From Alphaproteobacteria bacterium UBA6324 (GTDB taxonomy: Bacteria; Pseudomonadota; Alphaproteobacteria; CAAGCB01; CAG-977), in NCBI GenBank assembly GCA_002439085.1, contig DJSW01000008.1, positions 1 to 62,104 of the forward strand: 62,104 nt of DNA, read 5' to 3'. This document shows, in pieces, positions 59,080-62,104 of this stretch. Position numbers and translations under genes: made by a program. Under the pieces are notes generated by a model. It saw only the letters and a program-made list of their open reading frames with translations. It made no database searches and was not told the origin of the DNA. Each line of letters opens with the position of its first letter. Position 1 is the first letter of the stretch.

Positions 59080-59973
59080 ATGACAATAAACAGTCAAACA
59101 AACAAGGTTATCTATACCGGAAACGGGGTTGCAACGGAATTCGCGATCCCGTTTTCTTTTTTGGAGCGCGATCATATCAAGGTCAGGCAAAAGCTGGGCG
59201 ACATCCAAACGGAACGCGACGATTGGGAAATCCGCGGCGGTAATCTGGTGTTTCAAACCGCGCCGGAAACGGGGGCGGAAATCGCCGTAATCCGCGAAGT
59301 GCCGTTGACGCAGGAAACGGATTACCGTGAAAACGAGATTCTGCCCGCGGAAACGCTGGAACGCGATTTCGACAAGCTGACGATGCAGGTGCAGCAGTTA
59401 AAGGAGCAGATTGACCGCGCGGTCACGGTGGACGTGTTCGACGACACGCAGGCGGCAAGCTTGATTCCTAGCATCAGAAAAGCGGTTTCCGATTGCCAAA
59501 CGGCGGTTGAAACGACGGCGGCGAACGCGCAAACCGCGACGGAACAGGCGACCGCCTCCTGCGCCAGCGCCGCCAACGCCGCAACATCGGAAACGAACAC
59601 GGCGGCGATGCTGGGGACGAAAGCGGACACCAACCTGAACAACCTGACGACAGCGGGGAAAGAATACGCGACGGATTTGAATTTTCCGGACTTTGATTCC
59701 GGCGTCGCGTTGTCGCGCAATCAAAACTTCACCCCGCCCGCGAACGGCTGGATACGCTATTACATCGTCGCGACGGGTTCGCACGGCGGCGGCATATCCG
59801 CGACAATCGGCGGCGTGTCGAAAAAGCTGGTTTATGTTGACGGGGCGTCCATCACGGTTTACGTCGCCGGAATGTTGCCGGTCGTCAAAGGGCGGGAATA
59901 CACCATCATGTCGTCAACCGGCGGCACGGCGGAATATGAATATTTTCCATCTCAGGGAGGAATAAATGTTTAA
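59080..59973 (+). CDS. Phage T7-like tail-fibre/tail-spike protein, stand-alone
   Basis: A 297-residue protein, ATG 59080 behind GAGGAAGGA. The N-terminus is like the Phage_T7_tail domain of gp17: residues 8-30 contain KVIYTGNGVATEFAIPFSFL, and ERDHIKVRQKLGD, IAVIREVPLTQETDYREN and LPAETLERDFDKLTMQVQQLKEQIDRAV follow in family order. Next is a short coiled-coil (ATEQATASCASAANAATSETN), then a C-terminal globular part with a Gly-rich SHGGGISATIGG. Gp17 normally joins this domain to a long fibre; here the rest is short. No other phage genes are near, apart from the small gene after it. Confidence 0.8.
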   Translation: MTINSQTNKVIYTGNGVATEFAIPFSFLERDHIKVRQKLGDIQTERDDWEIRGGNLVFQTAPETGAEIAVIREVPLTQETDYRENEILPAETLERDFDKLTMQVQQLKEQIDRAVTVDVFDDTQAASLIPSIRKAVSDCQTAVETTAANAQTATEQATASCASAANAATSETNTAAMLGTKADTNLNNLTTAGKEYATDLNFPDFDSGVALSRNQNFTPPANGWIRYYIVATGSHGGGISATIGGVSKKLVYVDGASITVYVAGMLPVVKGREYTIMSSTGGTAEYEYFPSQGGINV

Positions 59974-60166
59974 ATATGCAAAAATCATTGACGATCACGC
60001 GAAAACGTGCATGGTCGCCATCGGAACAAACGAAAAATATTACCTGAAAAACGGTTTTTCGCTGCAAAACGTCGAACAGGCGCAGGACGGGGATTGGTAT
60101 ATTTCCGGATACGTCCCGAAAAAAGAAAGCGAAGACGAAACAGAAACAGAAATCGAAAACGTTTAA
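59966..60166 (+). CDS. Small protein following the tail-fibre gene, function unknown
   Basis: A 66-residue acidic protein, ATG 59966 within the end of the previous gene (overlap of eight bases) behind GGGAGGAATAA. It starts MFKYAKIIDDHAKTCMVAIG and has an alternating aromatic pattern WYISGYVPKKE, ending in a Glu/Thr tail. Its position as last cistron of a tail-fibre cassette suggests a tail-fibre assembly or chaperone-like accessory; this is inference only. Confidence 0.6.
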   Translation: MFKYAKIIDDHAKTCMVAIGTNEKYYLKNGFSLQNVEQAQDGDWYISGYVPKKESEDETETEIENV

Positions 60167-60175
60167 CTTTCGCAA

Positions 60176-60208
60176 TGATTCAGGCGGTTGTCGCGGCCGC
60201 CTGAATCA
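60176..60208. terminator. Inverted repeat at a convergent junction
   Basis: TGATTCAGGCGG (60176-60187) pairs with CCGCCTGAATCA (60197-60208) with a nine-base loop. There is no T run, so a strong terminator is uncertain. The right arm includes the stop of the acyltransferase gene. Confidence 0.5.
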
Positions 60209-60893
60209 GCACGGCGGTTCGCGCCCCCAATCAACGCCGCTTTTGACTTTGACGGCGGGATTTCCGGCGATGACGATGTTTTCCTCGTCAAAGCTGCGGG
60301 AAACGACGGAACCCGCGCCAACGATGCAGTGATCCGGCAAACGAACGTTTTTCAAAATCATTGACCGATAACCGATCCAAACGTGATTTCCTATGACTAT
60401 GCCGTTTTTCGCTTTGTTAATACAGCGTCCGGACGCGACCTCTTTGACTGTGTGGCCGTCCGTCGGCCAGAACTGAATTTCACCCGAAAATATACATTCT
60501 TTTCCAATGGAAACGGACGTGTTTTTTTCATTGATCAGATGAAACCTGCCGGAAACGGACGAATTTTCATCCACCGTAAATTTCGCGGATTCGTTCAGCT
60601 CCGCGTAAAAATCGACCAATCGGCATTTGTTCAGGGAAACCGTGCAGCCGTCCCCGAAAAATTCAAACTTCACGCCGCGTTCAAAAACACACGGTTCATG
60701 TATTTCCACCGTGTTGCCGCTGCCGTGGAAAACACATTCCAATCCTTTAACAGAGGAAACTCGATACCCCCCCCCAGTCGTTTTTATAAACAATAATTCT
60801 ATTATTGCGCGCACGGTGGCGGCGGCGAAAATTCTGACGCGCCTGTTTTGAAAAAATGAAGCAGCTCAACAGCTTAACAATCGTTTTGTTCAT
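60206..60893 (-). CDS. Hexapeptide-repeat O-acyltransferase, phase-variable through a G9 tract; frame broken (OFF) here
   Basis: A left-handed beta-helix acyltransferase of surface-glycan loci, with I-G-x-x-x-x repeats (VSIGKECIFSGEI, GIVIGNHVWIGYRSMILKN, CIVGAGSVV) and GNPA near the end. The body (60814 leftwards) begins only with GTG 60814 and no ribosome binding site. The natural N-terminus starts at ATG 60893, where AAGGGGG and a TAATG overlap with the upstream gene give coupling, and reads MNKTIVKLLSCFIFSKQARQ, like relatives. It enters the nine-G run at 60775-60767 and stops soon after (TAA) instead of joining the body. With eight or eleven G the frames join (..NDWGGYRVSSVKG). Slipped-strand switching is the likely cause; a sequencing error is the alternative. 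Confidence 0.7.
60767..60775 (-). repeat. Homopolymer of nine G (minus strand), contingency-locus tract
   Basis: Nine C on the plus strand, inside the coding region of the acyltransferase about 120 bases from its natural start. It is the longest G/C run noticed in the window. Confidence 0.85.
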
Positions 60894-61852
60894 TATTCCC
60901 CCTTGTCAAACAAAGCGGCGAATTCCTTTATCCCGCACACGGCGTTCAATTTCCGGCGGTAGGATTCGCGTTTGCTTTTTCGCGGTTCGACGACGGACAG
61001 GATTTTCCATTTCATCCGTTTGACGGCGGACGGTTTGCTTTTATCCAAAGCGGCGACATCCTGCGTCCGGATCAGGTTTTCATAAATCATACGCGTGTCG
61101 TAATTCGTGTTTTCCCGAACAAATCCGACCGCGTTTCGCGCCAGCCGCAAATTGAAACGCCCGTTTTCGACATACAGGCATCGCCTTTTTAAAAACGGAA
61201 AGCGTTCCTTGACAACCAGTTCGTCGGCGCAGGTCAGCGGCCAGTACCCTTTGGACGTGTCGGCGTCGTATTTTGAAAAATCAAAGGCGGCGGCGCGTTT
61301 AAATCCGGCGCGGTCGAAATACGGCGTCTGGCGTTCCTCGTGAAACATCACGCTGTCGTCGTAGGTTTTGATTTTCGGCAAAGTGTCCCAGTATTCCTTG
61401 AACGCCGGATGCGCGACCATGGATCGGCGGTACGCAACGAAAAACGACGGCAAGTGTTCCCCCGCGACATAGGGCGGCGCCATCGTGTTGACATACAGCC
61501 CCCACCAATCGCACTGTTTTTGTTCCATCGCGTCAAACATCGGCCGCAGGTCGAAAAACGCGCCGAAACAAGTGAAGTTGAAGCACAACACTTCGTCATA
61601 TCCGGCCAGCGTTTCATATCCGATCCGTTCAATGGCGTATTTATACGCCGTCGCGTCCAACCCCGCGTTGTCGCGCACGAAAACGTCGCGGCAAACGGAC
61701 GACAGCCGCGCCCGCCCCTCGTCCGTCAAATTCCCGTTGACGACGGCGTAAATATCCGCAACGAACGGCTTTAACGTTTTTAAAAAGTACACGGCGTAAT
61801 CGTCAACGACGCCGTCGCGATCGTAAAAAAAGTAAATTCCCGCCCGTTTCAT
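60893..61852 (-). CDS. Rhamnan synthesis F (RgpF)-family glycosyltransferase
   Basis: A 319-residue cytoplasmic enzyme of the RgpF group that adds sugars to polysaccharide backbones such as rhamnan. It begins RAGIYFFYDRDGVVDDYAVYFLKTLKP, a strong family start, then RDVFVRDNAGLDATAYKYAIE with the N-x-G-x-D acceptor-side motif, GYDEVLCFNFTCFG and the DSVMFHEE acidic pair in the later half. No transmembrane segment. It overlaps the acetyltransferase upstream by four bases (ATGA) and its stop overlaps the acyltransferase start (TAATG), so the three genes form one coupled operon. Confidence 0.85.
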   Translation of the reverse strand: MKRAGIYFFYDRDGVVDDYAVYFLKTLKPFVADIYAVVNGNLTDEGRARLSSVCRDVFVRDNAGLDATAYKYAIERIGYETLAGYDEVLCFNFTCFGAFFDLRPMFDAMEQKQCDWWGLYVNTMAPPYVAGEHLPSFFVAYRRSMVAHPAFKEYWDTLPKIKTYDDSVMFHEERQTPYFDRAGFKRAAAFDFSKYDADTSKGYWPLTCADELVVKERFPFLKRRCLYVENGRFNLRLARNAVGFVRENTNYDTRMIYENLIRTQDVAALDKSKPSAVKRMKWKILSVVEPRKSKRESYRRKLNAVCGIKEFAALFDKGE

Positions 61853-62104
61853 TTTTTATGTTCCTTTAAAAAAGCCAAAGCCTGCCGAATGTCGTCATAC
61901 GGAACGCGCCGCAAAACGTCGTCAGCCAAATTCCACCATTGCAATGCCAGCAATTCCTTGATCGTTTGCGCGTCGAAACGGTAACGCACCACCTTTGCCG
62001 GAACGCCGGCGACAACGGCATAAGGCGGCACATCGCGCGTCACAACGCTTTTCGCTCCGATAACCGCGCCGTCGCCGATCGTGACGCCGTTTTTGACAAA
62101 CGCG
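61849..62104 (-). CDS. CatB-type hexapeptide O-acetyltransferase (C-terminal part, N-terminus beyond window)
   Basis: A frame open to the window end. It reads FVKNGVTIGDGAVIGAKSVV, the last turns of a left-handed beta-helix, then VPPYAVVAGVPAKVVRYRF, which is the diagnostic end of the CatB/VatD-type acetyltransferase family, then a C-terminal helical tail (WWNLADDVLRRVPYDDIRQALAFLKEH). These enzymes transfer acetyl from acetyl-CoA to sugars or, in the resistance members, to antibiotics; a sugar substrate in a polysaccharide locus is more likely here. A GTG at 62043 is inside the repeat domain and is not the start. Confidence 0.9.
   Translation of the reverse strand, partial: AFVKNGVTIGDGAVIGAKSVVTRDVPPYAVVAGVPAKVVRYRFDAQTIKELLALQWWNLADDVLRRVPYDDIRQALAFLKEHKK

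Noticed and set aside
1..62104. CRISPR array or Cas genes
   Set aside because: No regularly spaced direct repeats with unique spacers and no Cas motifs were seen.

Overview
The window comes from an alphaproteobacterium. It carries a MucR/Ros zinc-finger regulator, an Hsp20-DUF1150 pair, an F1-ATPase operon (atpHAGDC) without F0 genes beside it, and an lptF-lptD-surA-rsmA envelope block. The coding sequence is GC-rich with an intact Gram-negative outer-membrane machinery. The mix of outer-membrane genes, rubrerythrin, fermentation-style house-keeping and surface-glycan genes suggests an uncultured, host-associated lineage, but no 16S gene is present and that part is inference.

Layout. 1-455: left part of an IS200/IS605 element. 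886-5072: a very large type-IV-pilin-like surface protein and a small partner. 5087-15071: polyprenol-kinase-like protein, a leftward ligA-recN-bamD cluster, an aldehyde-dehydrogenase homologue with altered catalytic positions, and a TPR-methyltransferase fusion. 15169-22124 (rightward): a membrane phosphatase-superfamily protein with a long Ala/Pro/Glu tail, monothiol glutaredoxin, PLD nuclease, lipoprotein, anmK. 22121-31148 (leftward): zinc protease, mucR, queA, a SUKH protein beside an HNH nuclease-like gene, DTW-domain tRNA modifier, DUF1150/hsp20, amidohydrolase, TerC, outer-membrane barrel, pheA. 31291-33213: three more HNH nuclease-like paralogues in a row. 34270-34693: two tandem copies of a promoter, tRNA-like RNA and terminator unit. 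34685-42687: secreted protein, rubrerythrin, CecR-type regulator with FadL porin, mnmA, J-domain protein, DUF2889, aroB-aroK. 42790-52308 (rightward): small membrane protein, secreted protein, xerD, lptF, lptD, surA, rsmA, yggT, yggU, folD. 52421-58983: atpHAGDC and a MATE transporter. 59080-60166: a stand-alone T7-like tail-fibre gene and a small partner. 60206-62104: leftward surface-glycan genes, one of which carries a G9 tract.

Most interesting points. (1) The acyltransferase at 60206-60893 appears phase-variable and switched OFF: its natural start (TAATG overlap with the upstream glycosyltransferase, strong Shine-Dalgarno) is in a different frame from its body, and the break is exactly at a run of nine G. 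(2) Two tandem 72-nt tRNA-like RNAs with anticodon CUC, encoded CCA and an abnormal T arm, each with its own promoter and terminator. (3) Four paralogous stand-alone HNH-type proteins, two sharing an unusual promoter, one next to a SUKH (immunity-type) gene. (4) A 1106-residue prepilin-like protein with a low-GC, probably exchanged centre. None of these can be confirmed without homology searches or experiments.
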